Assembly (NCBI RefSeq): GCF_027580225.2
Contig: NC_073358.2
Coordinates: 46,462,001 to 46,526,000, forward strand
Source of the DNA: Misgurnus anguillicaudatus
Taxonomy: Eukaryota; Chordata; Actinopteri; Cypriniformes; Cobitidae
Length of the DNA stretch: 64,000 nucleotides
Direction of reading: 5' to 3'
Below the pieces are notes generated by a model. The model was not told the origin of the DNA and did not search any database. It was given only the letters and a program-made list of their open reading frames with translations. Of this stretch, positions 35,406-47,290 are shown piece after piece; position 1 is the first letter of the stretch; each line of letters starts with the position of its first letter. A program made the translations under genes and the position numbers.

Positions 35406-35717
35406 AGGGATAGTTCACCAAAAAATGTTGTCATAGTTTACTCTCTCTCATGTTGTTATGAACCTGTATACATTTCTTTGTTCTGATGAACACAAAGGAA
35501 GATATTTTAAGGAATGTTTGTAACCAAGGCCCCATTGACTTCCATAGCAGGAAAAAAAATACTATGGAAGTCAAAAGGGCCTCAAAAATGCTTACAAACA
35601 TTCCTCAATATATCTTCCTTTTTGTTAATCAGAAAAAAGAACAGGTTATACAGGTTTGTAACAACAGGGAGTGAGTAACCGATGACAGAATTTTCTTTTT
35701 TTGAGTAAACCATCCCT
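35406..35717. mobile_element. TTAA element (AGGGATAGTTCA family), intact ends
   Basis: TTAA borders (35402-35405, 35718-35721), ends AGGGATAGTTCACCAAAAAA and inverted TTGAGTAAACCATCCCT. A central inverted block around CTTCCATAGCAGG pairs with CTATGGAAG. Intron 9 of hk2. Confidence 0.85.
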
Positions 35718-35721
35718 TTAA

Positions 35722-36100
35722 AGTCGCCATGAAACGGAAGTAGCGATTGCCTTATTTTCCCCGTGGTGACGTATATCCGAATGAAACGGCTTTTGAGATG
35801 AAATAAGGCAGGGCTGGATTCGAATTTATCCATCGAGATCTGATTGGATCGTTTGAAGTTGGGTCGTGTTGACAATTGCTAATCGCTGCGACCTTCTCCC
35901 GGACCCCGCCCACCTGCCATACTTTTGACCGGAAGTGAAGAGAGATCGTTTTGAGGAGGGGGGGATTAACGTTTGATTAACGATTATAAGCACACACACA
36001 TTTTTTTAAAAGCAATGAAGCTCACAGATAAGTCATTTGTTAATAATACCACAATATTAAAAAAATATATGTAGTTTTTCATGTCAATTTCATTGCGACT
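35722..36100. mobile_element. TTAA element (AGTCGC(C/A)ATGAAA family)
   Basis: Shares its left TTAA (35718-35721) with the previous element; right TTAA at 36101-36104. Ends AAGTCGCCATGAAACGGAAG and inverted TTTCATTGCGACT. A partial copy lies at about 60290-60515. Confidence 0.75.
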
Positions 36101-36469
36101 TTAACCCTTAAAAGGGCACCTCTCACTGGCGTTGCCTGCTGATTACTTTTCCCCCAAAAGCTGTCCAAACCCACTAAAATGCACAAAAAACAACTCATAA
36201 AATGTTTAATCAGTTGATAAAATTTTAACTTTTAGTGGCCGTTGAGAGATTTTTCCTTTAAAGGCAAAACAGGAACGGGATCACTGGTAACTTGAACAGG
36301 ATGCTGAACAACACAGCATTGAAAGTACTTGGGTTTTGTTTACCAATGACATACAGCCAAACTAATCCCAAACCAGCCCAAATTTTTTCCACCTTAAACG
36401 CACAGTCAAAATGTAACCCCGCCCAATCTGGCAACACTGCTTTGGACAACTAAAAATCAACCCATTTAA

Positions 36470-37061
36470 AGGGACATTCCACTTTTTTGAAAATATGCTC
36501 ATTTTCCAGCTCCCCTAGAGTTAAACATTTGATTCTTACAGTTTTAAAATCCATTCAGCTGATCTCCGGGTCTGGCACTAGCACTTTTAGCATAGCTTAG
36601 CACAATCCATTGAATCTGATTAGACCATTAGCATCGCGCTTAAAATAACCAAAGAGTTTGGATATTTTTCCTATTTAAAACTTGACTCTTCTGTAGTTAC
36701 ATCGTGTACTAAGACTGACGGAAAATTCAAAGCTGCGATTTTCTAGGCAGATATGGCTAGGAACTATACTCTCAAACTAGCATAATAATCAATGACTTTG
36801 CTGATGTAACATGGCTGCAGCAGGCGTATTGATATTACGCACTGCCCGAAAATAGTCCCCTTGGTTACTTTCAATGGCAGGGGACTATTTTCGGGAAGTG
36901 CGTAATATCACAGCCATGTTACATCAGCAAAGTCCTTGATTATGCTAAGCTATGCTAAAAGTGGTACCGCCAGACCTGGATCTCAGCTGAATGGATTCCA
37001 AAACTGTAAAAATCTAATGTTTAACTAATGTTTAAAAAAAAAATTTAAGTGGAATGTCCCT
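36470..37061. mobile_element. palindromic TTAA element (family D), copy 3
   Basis: TTAA borders (36466-36469, 37062-37065), ends AGGGACATTCCACTTTTTTG and inverted AAGTGGAATGTCCCT. Confidence 0.87.
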
Positions 37062-37204
37062 TTAAATTTTCTGGAATAAAAAATAATAAAAATGCATTGT
37101 TTGTGAACTTCCCAGGGAACACAAATACTGATAAAAAATGTTACCCAGTCTGTGAAAACCCAGCTAGTGTCTTTTTTTCCGATAAAATCATCCTATTTAA
37201 TGTA

Positions 37205-37250
37205 AAAAAATATTCTGTGCTTTAAGACGCTTTGGATAAAAGAGTCTTCC
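37205..37250 (+). repeat. SINE/LINE 3'-tail type fragment
   Basis: AAGACGCTTTGGATAAAAGA followed by GTCTTCC and ATAAATGTAAATG. Confidence 0.55.
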
Positions 37251-37264
37251 TACAGCATAAATGT

Positions 37265-38210
37265 AAATGGGAACTTATTATAAAGGGAAATTTAATAAGC
37301 ACTGGCAGCTCGAAATAAAATTCTGCCAAGCATAACAATTTAACACTTCTAAAACGAGAAAACTGTAATCGTTTCAAATGCTTTAATTGACCACAATCTA
37401 GCTCTAATTAAAACCAGAATTATATAACCTGAAGAAAGCTTTCCTTTAAAATAAACCCTGAGGACAGGAAACTACGACTAATTGAAAAATAATCACTCTA
37501 CTACAGCATCACACTTTAACAAAACAACTGCATTTAAATTTGACATACAGAAAAGCTCTCTGAAAGCCAATACAGTGTGTCACTTCCTCAAGTCATATTG
37601 CGCACATCACACGCCAACACGTCATTCATCCGCCCCACATGCAAACTCAGGTGTGTTGAAAGACAAACACATAAGAGTTCAATCCACACCTTCAGGAGAT
37701 TTTCGCAACGTGATCAGTTTATTTCTGCAAGCACACCCTGATGTTAGTTAGCACCCTAAGTGATGAAAGGTGTGCGGGACTAAAATAGCACACAGCTAAT
37801 TAACTCTAATGCCAAAGACTGCTTTCATTTCACTGAACATGGAGCTCTGACTTGCATTTTCTGTAGAACGTCAAACAGGTTTTTTCATGTAGGTAGGCGA
37901 CATGAATTTTCAGCATTGACAGTAATGTCTTGTAAAGTGACTAAAGCTACTTTATCCAACAACATTTTTCTGATTCTTTTAGAAGACATCTTTTGGGGAT
38001 GACATGGAACATTTGCACTTAAAATCTGCAAAGCCATTCAGCTATCTAAAATGTAAAGACAGTGAACTGTAAACACACTTAGAGGTAAACATAAAACAGA
38101 AAAAACTCGAATGAAACCTAAAATATACAATATTTCCCATTAAGGTACCCATTAAGGTAAGTGAGTCTGTGCTGTATCGTGGTCATGGCTGAACTTTGGT
38201 GTTGTTAGGG
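37265..38210. other. hk2 intron 9 segment, nothing recognised
   Basis: AT-rich, largely unique-looking intronic sequence. A possible regulatory role cannot be shown. Confidence 0.4.
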
Positions 38211-38429
38211 GTTGTGCACACAAAAACTTTTAAACGCGCCTGAAAACGCCTGGAGGACACCGATTACCAGCTGCTTTTTCAGCGGAGCGCTTTTTAGCTG
38301 TGATACTTGAGCTGTAAGCCGGCTGGTTGTTGTGATACTTGTCCCGCCCCTCCTCCACTGTGATTGGGCAATCGTGTGAGAACTGACATTGACGAGTAGA
38401 GCTTTTCACCCAAAGTTGAATCTCTTTCA

Positions 38430-38534
38430 ACTCGATTCGATTACATTTTCGATTCTAAGGTCACGATTCGATCCGATTCTCGATTTTTACATATTTTTTA
38501 TATGGCATATAATTTAGACAAAAATGATATGCCA

Positions 38535-38579
<45 letters not shown>

Positions 38580-40196
38580 CTTTAACATTAACATGCACAT
38601 TGCACAACTCGCATGGGGGTTTGTGGGCTTCACTTAACGCGAGAGCTTGTAGAGAGAGGATTCCTTCTTGCACGCACATGGACTATGCGCGGTTGGCAGT
38701 TACATTGATCGGGCGGATGACATGACGAAAAATAATATTTTAATTAAATTCGGGCGGGTGCCGGATCGACTGCTTGTTATTAGCTCTGTCCTTCTAAGCA
38801 TGCGACATCTCTGTCTTTCATAGTGGCAGCCTCAGAAGTTCAAGAAGAGAACTGAAATGAGACGGTCTAGCCTTCTGAGGACCCAAAATTTGCGTCACCT
38901 GCTGCACACGCCCCCAGTAGCGCCCACCGCGCCTGTCAGCAGAAAACAGCTGAGACATTTCTTACTTATTAAAATAAATATGTAATCAGAAAGATATTAA
39001 TTTATTTTAGAACATATGACACATTGATGTAGATTAATCTATTCAACAGCATATCAAATAATCAACCTAGAAATATACGCAACATAAACAGAATAATATT
39101 AACACAAACATAACTTATAATACTAAAACAGTGACAAGAAAATGTTTTCTAATAAATACACAGTTTTATTTAATAAAGCTTTTAATTGTTTGGGATATCT
39201 TCAGCTGTTAAGGATCCATTCGTTCTATCATTAACAGCGCGGAGAAATGAGGATGCATTTTGACACAGCTCTTATCAACGCTGGCGAAGGAGGTACGTGG
39301 CAAACTCAAAAAATGAGAATTAAAAACAAAGGAAATAGAATGTCAGAAAGGGTTGCCTGGAATAAGTTTTACAACGTGGTAAATCAGGATGACACCAGCG
39401 CAGGCTATGTAATTCGTGCGTTTAATTTAGGCTATTTATTTATGTCCCTGTGCGCCGATCGAAGACGGAGTTCACTGCTGATATTCAAGAGGTTTCTAGT
39501 CTCGCGGCTGTCATCAGCAGTGCCTTGCATCGCCCAGTCAGCGGATGGCGGGCGGGTGCAGTTTTGAAAACTGGTCAGAAACGTTGGTGCGCATGGATGG
39601 TGGACGGATGATGAGTTTTGTTATGCGGTTGCGGATGAAATAATAGTCCATCCGCGCATATCTAACATGGACTTAATGCACATGGACTTAATGCGCATGT
39701 CTTGACTCATAGCATCTGAAATAAATCCAGCATAATAAGCAGCTGCGCTTCTCTCTGTCTCACGTGCACGTGCTCGCATCTGTCCGAAGTCTGAGCATAA
39801 ACTAACGTAGTAATCCTTATGTATTTGTTCAGTTGTATGCATTTCATGCAAGATGAGGGAAACTATCCTTTTGTTTAAAATATAACCCGCTGCATTTGCG
39901 CCTCCCTCACCATCGCGCACGTGCAGAGAGCTGCACTCTGTCCAAAGTCAGATCATTGGTAATCCTGTTTATGATATGCATTTCAAGGAGTTGTAGCATC
40001 CCTCGTGTTTAAAATATGATCGCGTTCCGCTGGACAGATGTTTTTAAAGGCATCTCTGAGAGTTTTTTTCCTCGCTTGGCAAGCCGACCGGACGTGAAAT
40101 GGGGGCGTGGCAGCATCGACGATCCCATTTTTTAATTCGAAGTTCGAAGCTGTGACTTAATTTCGATCGATTTTCAAAATCGAAATCGTGACACCC

Positions 40197-40197
<1 letters not shown>
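38430..40197. mobile_element. hAT-like element (family C), copy 1
   Basis: Left part has ACTCGATTCGATTACATTTT and CACGATTCGATCCGATTC; right end has ATTTCGATCGATTTTC then AAAATCGAAATCGTGACACCCT. The interior ATTCCTTCTTGCACGCAC and TGATATGCATTTCAA blocks recur at 52840-53320. No intact transposase was recognised. Confidence 0.6.
38535..38577 (+). repeat. (ATT)n microsatellite
   Basis: About 14 ATT units within the family C element. Confidence 0.95.

Positions 40198-40256
<59 letters not shown>
40198..40256. repeat. (TA)n microsatellite
   Basis: An uninterrupted TA run of about 29 units at the right edge of the family C element. Confidence 0.97.
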
Positions 40257-40259
<3 letters not shown>

Positions 40260-40401
40260 ATTTTTTTCTTAAAATTATACATGTATGTGTGTGTATTTTA
40301 TATACATAATTATTATACACAGTACACAAACATATATAATGTAAACAAAAACTTTTATTCTGCAAACGATTAGTCGCGACTAATTGTGAGTCAGCACTTC
40401 T

Positions 40402-40551
40402 CTATACCAATTCTACGCTCTATACCAATTCTACACTCTATACCAATTCTACACTCTATACCAATTCTACACTCTATACCAATTCTACACTCTATACCAA
40501 TTCTACACTCTATACCAATTCTACACTCTATACCAATTCTACACTCTATAC
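40402..40551 (+). repeat. 18-bp minisatellite, about 8 units
   Basis: Near-perfect tandem copies of CTCTATACCAATTCTACA. One further partial unit (CTCTATACCAATTC) lies at 41549-41562 on the far side of a transposon, so the array was cut by insertion. Confidence 0.95.
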
Positions 40552-41548
40552 CAGGGGTCTCCAACACGTCGCTCGCGAGCTACTGGTAGCTCGCGTCTTA
40601 ATTGAAGGTAGCTCGCTCGCGGGTTTATTTATTTATTTATTTTCTGTGGTTATGGCGCATTTGGATGTCTGGTTAGTGTTACAAGCGCCTGTGGTAGTAA
40701 AGACTGGGTACGTGTTTGACGTCGCGTTGAGCTGTGTAGACCGGCGTATCATATGACATCAGTAATTTAACATGTATGATTAAAAAAAACAGATAAGTCC
40801 GCGCAACGCGGTGAAGCCCGCTCCGTGGCAACCGGACGATCCGCGCAACGCTGTGAAGCCCGCACCGGGGCAACCGGACGATCCGCGCAACGCTGTGAAG
40901 CTCGCGCCGTGGCAACCGGACGATCCGCGCACATCTCGAGTCGAGGCACTATGGTTAAAATGGATGCCGTCATTTTCGGATTCATTTTTGATAAAACGAA
41001 AATACAGTCGTCGTCACAGGTTCAATGGGTTATTATCATCTCATATTTAAACATCAAATGTCAAGAGATACCAGAGAGCCATACGTGACATACATGCACA
41101 TCCCCATTATGAATTAAAAAAGCAGTAAATACTCTTATGTTTGGATCATCTTTCTAAATCTGGTCTTTAATAATTGAATTTTTTTATTCAAAATGTGGTA
41201 TTTTTGGACGAATCCTACAAGAGGTGATAAAAAAGTATGAAGACAACATGAAAGTTTTTTTTGTTGTTGTAGGATGTGTTCTTTCATTTGATGTATCGTA
41301 TGTTTATGTTTAAAGAGAAGCATTTTCTGGAAGGTATTACAATTTTGTGAAAAATAAAAAAAAATGCTTGCACTGGCTGGCAACTTTTTAAAAAATAAAT
41401 GCTGGCAGGAAAGAGTTCAAATCACAGTGAGTTAATAGACCGGTGTCTATTAACTCACAAATTTAGGTATAACGTGACACAAGTAGCTCTCGACCACTTT
41501 TATTTTTTAGAAAGTAGCTCTCCAATGAAAAAAGGTTGGAGACCCCTG
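40552..41548. mobile_element. hAT-type element inside the minisatellite
   Basis: The 997-bp element has ends CAGGGGTCTCCAAC and inverted GTTGGAGACCCCTG, flanked by an exact 8-bp CTCTATAC duplication (40544-40551 and 41549-41556) that is part of the minisatellite unit. A fragment of the CTCTTTCCCCGCCA family is embedded at about 41160-41417. A partial relative lies at 25010-25400. Confidence 0.92.
40804..40929 (+). repeat. three tandem 42-bp GC-rich units
   Basis: Three copies of a 42-bp unit beginning CAACGC and ending GGACGATCCGCG. The unit length is a multiple of three and leaves several frames open, encoding repeated 14-residue blocks. The related element at 25010-25400 has one degenerate unit. 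Confidence 0.88.
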
Positions 41549-41692
41549 CTCTATACCAATTCCAGTCAGAGCCACCCCTCCGCCCCCCACTGGACAGCAC
41601 GCCAAATATGCTTTAACTCATTCCCTATGGATCACATGTAAATGCAAACTCGTGAAATCAGTAATGAAGAATTTCCCATGTGATGCTTTTTG

Positions 41693-41921
41693 GGGCGGTT
41701 TCCATACAGGGTTTAGATTAATCCAGAACTAGGCCTTAGTAATATTAGGAGATTTAGGCTGTTTTTACAAACAAACCTTACAAAAAACAATACTGGTGTG
41801 CATCTTGAGACAAAACAAAGGCACTAATATATGTATATGTCAGTGTAAGTGTTTTTAAATTAAGGCAGCTCAAACATTCATTGTAGTCTGGGTCTAGAAT
41901 AAGCCATGTTTGGGAAACTGA
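41693..41921. mobile_element. TIR MITE (family A), copy 3
   Basis: GGGGCGGTTTCCATACAGGG at the left and GTTTGGGAAACTG at the right, with the shared interior CATCTTGAGACAAAACAAAG and GCACTAATAT. Confidence 0.75.
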
Positions 41922-42157
41922 CAGTCTTTTTAATTTACTATATGATGTAATATTCATACATTGACATTTTTTACTACTATACATAATTATCTCTTTTTAA
42001 CTATAAAAAGAAAGGTTAAGATCATAAGAAATATATTTCATCCAAACTGACTGCAGTATGACACCGCATGTGTGCTGAAAAAAACTGCAAGTGAAAAACT
42101 GTAAGGTAATAAATGCACACACTCGAGAGAGGACACTGTCATGGCTCCAGAACTCAC

Positions 42158-42391
42158 TGTGGGTGGTTTTTGTAGACGGATCCATCCACTCCGATGGTGG
42201 TGCGCAGCTTCTCTGCGGCTTTATTGTCTCGGATCTGTCTCAGCACAGCTGCCAGCGTGGCGGCACAAAGATGAGCGGCACGCGTGGACACAATCTGACA
42301 CACTCGCTGCGTGGCCACACAATCTTCAGGGGACGGGTCCAACCCCAGGCCTCTCAGCACCTTCTCCGCACTCACCAGACCTTCATTATTC
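42158..42391 (-). CDS. hk2: hk2 exon 9 (N-half end)
   Basis: This 234-bp exon encodes [19 protein letters not shown] through [20 protein letters not shown] to [18 protein letters not shown] belongs to the adenosine-binding region closing the N-half. The acceptor is CTCCTGCAG and the donor CA|GTGAGT. Confidence 0.97.
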
Positions 42392-42667
42392 CTGCAGAGG
42401 AGATACATCTCAATGTTAGCATGTTGACTGTGAACACGTCATCTGAAGAAGCCGGATGTTTCAAAACAAGAGATGTGCTTGAGGATAATCTCTGCCTTAT
42501 GTGAAAAGGTTCACTTGAAGCACTTTGTGCTTTTGTCTAGTTTTAAGTTAGGGCTGGACAATACATCAGAATGATTGAAATACCAGAAATTTGCATATTG
42601 CTGTGGTTTACAATAACTGACTGTACATAACTTTGAAGTAATATATATGCAGATAGCAGAAATACTG

Positions 42668-42668
<1 letters not shown>

Positions 42669-42706
<38 letters not shown>
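42669..42706 (+). repeat. (GA)n microsatellite
   Basis: About 19 uninterrupted GA units in hk2 intron 8. Confidence 0.97.
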
Positions 42707-42707
<1 letters not shown>

Positions 42708-42780
42708 AATGCTTTTGTTTCCCATGTATGATGGTTGTACTTTTCATGTCACTGCTTTCCTTTTTTTTTCTGCTCTTTTG

Positions 42781-42828
42781 TAAGTCGCTTTGTATAAAAG
42801 CGTCTGCTAATGCCTGCATGTAAATGTG
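42781..42828 (+). repeat. SINE/LINE 3'-tail type fragment
   Basis: AAGTCGCTTTGTATAAAAGC then GTCTGCTAATGC and ATGTAAATG, the usual fish tail; the body is not evident. Confidence 0.65.
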
Positions 42829-42874
42829 ACCCTTGCTGTCTAAATGAGTCGGAATGCGTACAGTCTCATTTTAA

Positions 42875-43471
42875 AGGAACACGCCCACATTTTGGGAATT
42901 TAGCTTATTCACTGTATCCCGCAGAGTTACATGAGTCCATACATACCTTTCTCATCTCCGTGCGTGCTGTAACTCTGTCTGACGCAGCCCCCGCTAGCTT
43001 AGCTTAGCACAAAGACTGGAAGTGAATGGCTCCAGCTAGCATTTGTATAGTCACACCGTGTACAAATAACAAGATCATATGAGACACAGCCATCTTTTTC
43101 ATACATACTGGGAACTACACTCTCAGAAGGCGAAGCACTGCTACTTGGGCGGCCTTCTGAGAATATAGTTCTCAATATATATATACTGTAAAAACATGGC
43201 TGTGTCTCATATGACCTTGTTATTTGTACACGGTGTGACTATGCAAATTACAACACCTAAATAGGAAAATGTTTGCGTTATTTTGTCACTTATTGAGAGC
43301 CGTATGCTAGCTGGAGCCATTTACTTCCAGTCTTTGTGCTAAGCTAAGCTAGCGAGGGCTGCGTCAGACAGAGTTAGAGCACGCACAAAGATGAGAAAGG
43401 TATGTATGGACTTATGTAACTCTGGGGGATACGGTGAATAAGCTAAACTCCCAAAATGTGGGCATGTTCCT
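42875..43471. mobile_element. palindromic TTAA element (AGGAACACGCCC family)
   Basis: TTAA borders (42871-42874, 43472-43475), ends AGGAACACGCCCACATTTTG and inverted ATGTGGGCATGTTCCT. Long arms share GTAACTCTGTCTGACGCAGC and GCTTAGCACAAAGACTGGAA in inverted copies. Confidence 0.88.
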
Positions 43472-43475
43472 TTAA

Positions 43476-44095
43476 GCTACAGGCAAAAGAAAGTACAAAA
43501 AACTACATTAATCCCTCATCAAGCAATGTTCTAAATAGTCATTAAACACCTAAAATGAAAAGTCCACTAACCCTTAAAGTTATTTCCTCCATTTGGGAGG
43601 AGCGAAATTTTGTCTTAATTTTTTTTACTTCAGAATCTGCTACAGCTTAGCATCAAATGCCATTCATTACAGCTTCATTATAAAACACCAAACTAACAAA
43701 GTACGGCTACTTCAAGCTGTCAAAAAAGTTTTAGCTTGTTAGACTAAGACAACTGGACTAAAAAAGCAAAAGTGTTCCAAGTTAGTGACCTCTCAGCAAG
43801 TTTTAAGCCTTACACCGGTAATTGTGAGACGCACTGTCATTTTAACGGAGACCACAGGTGTGCTGCCATCAGCTGTATCTGTCCTTCAGTTCAGCGGACA
43901 GAGGGCTAAATATGTGGATGTTAATTGATGAATTGAAACAAGTCTCCGCTGGATTCCAGCTGCCTGTTCTCACATTGAGAGACACATTTTAATAAGGCCG
44001 CAACGGATGGGGCCGTTGATCGCCGCTGTTAAAAAACAGAAACTCACAGTTCTGACTTGGCAAAAGGTTATAAAGGTCACAGACGCAGGGGGACG
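43476..44095. other. hk2 intron 8 segment, unique-looking
   Basis: No gene or element ends. The stretch around 43805-44070 is of balanced composition and could be conserved non-coding DNA; this cannot be tested here. Confidence 0.3.
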
Positions 44096-44102
44096 CACAC
44101 AG

Positions 44103-44215
44103 GGCTTGACATTAACTTTTTTGCTCACCTGCCAAAGTGACCAGTTGTTTTCCAAAGTTACTAGCCACTCAGCATTTTTACTGGCCACAATTTTGTTGTT
44201 GGTAAAATACATTTT
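44103..44215 (+). mobile_element. hAT-like left end, truncated
   Basis: CAGGGCTTGACATTAACTTT followed by TTGCTCACCTGCCAAA resembles the start of a vertebrate hAT element. No matching right end was found up to 45100. Confidence 0.45.
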
Positions 44216-45134
44216 ATATGATTAAACATGACTTAGGCATCGTAAAATGACTTTAATTTGACTAGTTTTACTTGATTTAGCTAGATTAGATGCAGATTGA
44301 CTGTTTAAATTCAGATTGATTAAGACTACTTATTAGCTGGTATATACTAGGTATATCAGTATAGATCATATCAAATATTTAGATGCACGAAAAACACGCT
44401 TAAATAGATTCACTTCTAATGAATTTACAAACGTGTGGAGAGCTGTTTCAAAACTCGGACAGCACCATGTTTTTTATAAAGCATTACTTAAAAATGTTTC
44501 TTATCTCACCATATCCTCAGGTACAGAGTCAACATATACAATAAATTTGTGGGGTAGCATTTAATAAAATATTTAAAGATGCATTTGTTTAAAGCAAAGC
44601 ATTTATATACTTACCAGGCTACAGGTGAAGCAGCTCTTTACGCCTTCTAACGTCTCATTATCGGTCCTCATTTATGTCCAAGAGACTCAATAATAATCTT
44701 TTACATTTTAATCCTTTAATTATTTTATATTTAAAAGCGTTTTTGTGCTGCTGTGTATCCACGTATGTGATAAGCAAACCCACGTTGTCGTTCCGTTTAT
44801 AGGCACATATTACTAACGCGCTCTTTAAATAACAATAAAATATTGCGCTTTAGACCAGGTTTTTGTTGGTCAATGCCGTAGGCTATTTTAGTTGCCTCAA
44901 AATAGCAACGCGCCAACAATGGGCCTGAACACACCTCGTTTTCAGACCAGAACGCCCATGGGTGCAAAATTGGGCGCAAATGCATTTGCTATTTAAAACA
45001 CGTGGCACTAACGGGACAATGATCCTTACGCCGGGTTGAAACTAGCAAAAGGCACTTGCTTTGCGCATTGCGCTGCATTGTGCATGATAAAGCCAAATAT
45101 CCTAATATCGCTTAATCTTAATATCTTTAAATCT

Positions 45135-46080
45135 AGATCATGGGTGTCAAAACAATTTAGGCTGAGGGCCAGATCGGAAAAAACAACTTGATCTCACAAA
45201 GTTCCGTGGGATAGCCACAGAATGTTTTGCTTATTTTTCCGTGGCATTCTCATGGATTGGTTACTCAACTGCTTGTTCCTATTTTCAAACCATTGTCGAT
45301 AGGGATGCACAGATACCGATACTGGTATCGGCCTCGATACCACATTTTCTAAAGTACTCGTTAAAAGTCCCCAGATACCGGGGATCGATACCACGGTCTG
45401 AGAAATGTCTATGTTTAAGCGGTGTGTAAGGGGTTAATGCCTCTTGTGTTGTCCAAAGAGGCAGAGTTTACAACAAACAACTTGTTTTTTGGTCAATTAT
45501 ATGACTAAAGCTGTTACCTGTAAATTTAATTTACCTGTTTTTTATTAAGTACTCGGTATCGGCAAGTACTGAAATGCAAGTACTAGTATTCCAGAAAAGT
45601 GGTATCGGTGCAAGAAAATAGGACAAAACAGTTGAGCAACCAATCCGTGAGAATGCCACGGAAAGACAGTCTGTGGCAGTGCCACGAAAAATGCAGAGAT
45701 CCGTGAGAATGCATATCCTACGGAAATTTGTGAAATCAGGTTGGAAAAAATTTCCTCTAGAAGGGCCAAACTATATCATTAACCATACAAACTAGAAGAC
45801 AACTAAAGAACTTAATTTACCTTCTTGAATAAGTCCTTTTAAAATGGACATGAACACAGTAATAAATAAAAACCATTAACTTTCTTTGCAAATAAACATT
45901 TTGATCACTTTTTAATAAATACAGTCAATTACCTAAGGGACGGAAATGCTATGACTGGGTTTGCGGTTCATTACCTAATAATTATAATTTTCTCTCTAAA
46001 ATGTTAATTAAATTCTTTTAATGTTGCACTGTGACATTGACTTTACAGATTCAGTCTTTTCTCTTTTAGTAAAATGTGAC
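45135..46080. mobile_element. hAT-like relic, copy 1, interrupted
   Basis: TGGGTGTCAAAACAATTTAG and GCTGAGGGCCAGAT begin the relic, which resumes at about 45760 (AGGGCCAAACTATATCATTA) after an inserted palindromic element. The 45770-46020 part matches 51930-52180. Confidence 0.55.
45189..45750. mobile_element. palindromic element with a nested hAT MITE
   Basis: Arms of about 70 bp (45215-45290 and 45612-45690) are inverted copies (CCGTGGCATTCTCATGGATT and its complement). Between them, a second element runs from about AGGGATGCACAGATACCGAT (45301) to GTGGTATCGGTGCA (45600-45613). Confidence 0.7.
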
Positions 46081-46203
46081 GGACGTTTCTACAGCTAATG
46101 CTACTAGATCGTTTTCTTCGGTTCAGGCACGTAACCACAACAAAGCATGTGCGTCCGATGAAATCTATTCTATTGCTGTTTTTATTCATGATAGGGTACC
46201 AAC

Positions 46204-46365
46204 CTTTCATTTTCAATGGCAGAGATGACTGAGGTCTGGAAATGTCCGGTGGTGAGCAGGTCTGGCGTGGTGTGACCTTGAAACAACAGACCGTCTTTGG
46301 CCATCTTCACCAGAATAAGTCTGACCAGCTCACCCATGTACATTCCACTGATCATCTTCTCAAAC
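46204..46365 (-). CDS. hk2: hk2 exon 8 (N-half)
   Basis: This 162-bp exon encodes [20 protein letters not shown] through [16 protein letters not shown]. It is six bases longer than the equivalent C-half exon 16, because the N-half has two extra residues after the Ile-Glu pair. The acceptor is ACTGTAG and the donor GAAAG|GTTGGT is weaker than average. Confidence 0.95.
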
Positions 46366-46814
46366 CTACAGTAAAAGAAACAAAATACCCATCATTTAGA
46401 GCCGCAGGATGTACGTGCCCTCATGCAATAAGGTGGTCCGACAATTATTGATCCTTTCCTGGGGCACCCCATGAGAGTTTTTCAATCATTATTATACTCT
46501 TGAATAACGTACTTAATCCCTTGTCGCTTAAGGGAGATTGTCCAATCAGGAGTGTAGGAGCAATTTGAAAAGAAGGAGACATGCACTAGTGCATGCATCA
46601 AGTACCATAATGATTATATCTGGGATGGAAACATTTTAAAAAACTTGTACCCAAGTGATTATAATGACTGGTGTGCTTAAAATGTAATTTACATGATTAC
46701 TAAAGAAGCCAGAACTGTTATTATTGCTCATATTTAAATAAATTGGACTGATAAACAACCTAAAATAATCTAGTAACCATATAACAATATAACAAATATA
46801 TATAACAAATATAA

Positions 46815-46845
<31 letters not shown>

Positions 46846-47240
46846 TACATATACATATACATATTCTGCAAAGGTTAAGGTTAACATACCTTGATTTTAA
46901 GATGCTTTGCATAAAAGCAAAAAAGTGCACATGATGACCACAATGGTAAAGGTTATTTATTAACTTGACTGCGTTATCCTTGACAAATGTGGGTTTTTTT
47001 CACTTTTTGTCCAATAAAATCTAATAAAAAATCAAATGTAATGTAATTTACTTTATTGTAAATGTAATGTAAAAATATTGTTTGTGGGTATAAAATTACA
47101 TTACTGTAATCTTGGATATTTGTAAGAAAAAAAGCCCTCAGAACCAATTTCAACTGTCCTGATTTATTGAAAGCACACGCAAATCAAATAAAACAATTGT
47201 TATATGTCATCCACCATGGTTCTTTAAAGATTTACATTGG
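46366..47240 (-). other. hk2: hk2 intron 7 segment
   Basis: AT-rich intronic sequence with a short (TA)n/(CA)n tract at about 46810-46845 and no other recognised element. Confidence 0.5.
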
Positions 47241-47242
47241 AT

Positions 47243-47290
47243 TTACATTTATGCCTTTGCAGATGTTTTTATCCAAAACGACTTACATTT
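47243..47290 (-). repeat. SINE/LINE 3'-tail type fragment
   Basis: GCAGATGTTTTTATCCAAAA then CGACTTACATTTAACA. Confidence 0.55.

Noticed and set aside
40402..40551. CRISPR array
   Set aside because: Units are contiguous with no unique spacers; it is a minisatellite in a vertebrate genome.
40386..40589. Repetitive ILHSIP protein
   Set aside because: It is a translated 18-bp minisatellite with no other coding evidence.
42091..42504. Plus-strand frames of 137 and 92 codons
   Set aside because: They lie antisense to hk2 exon 9.
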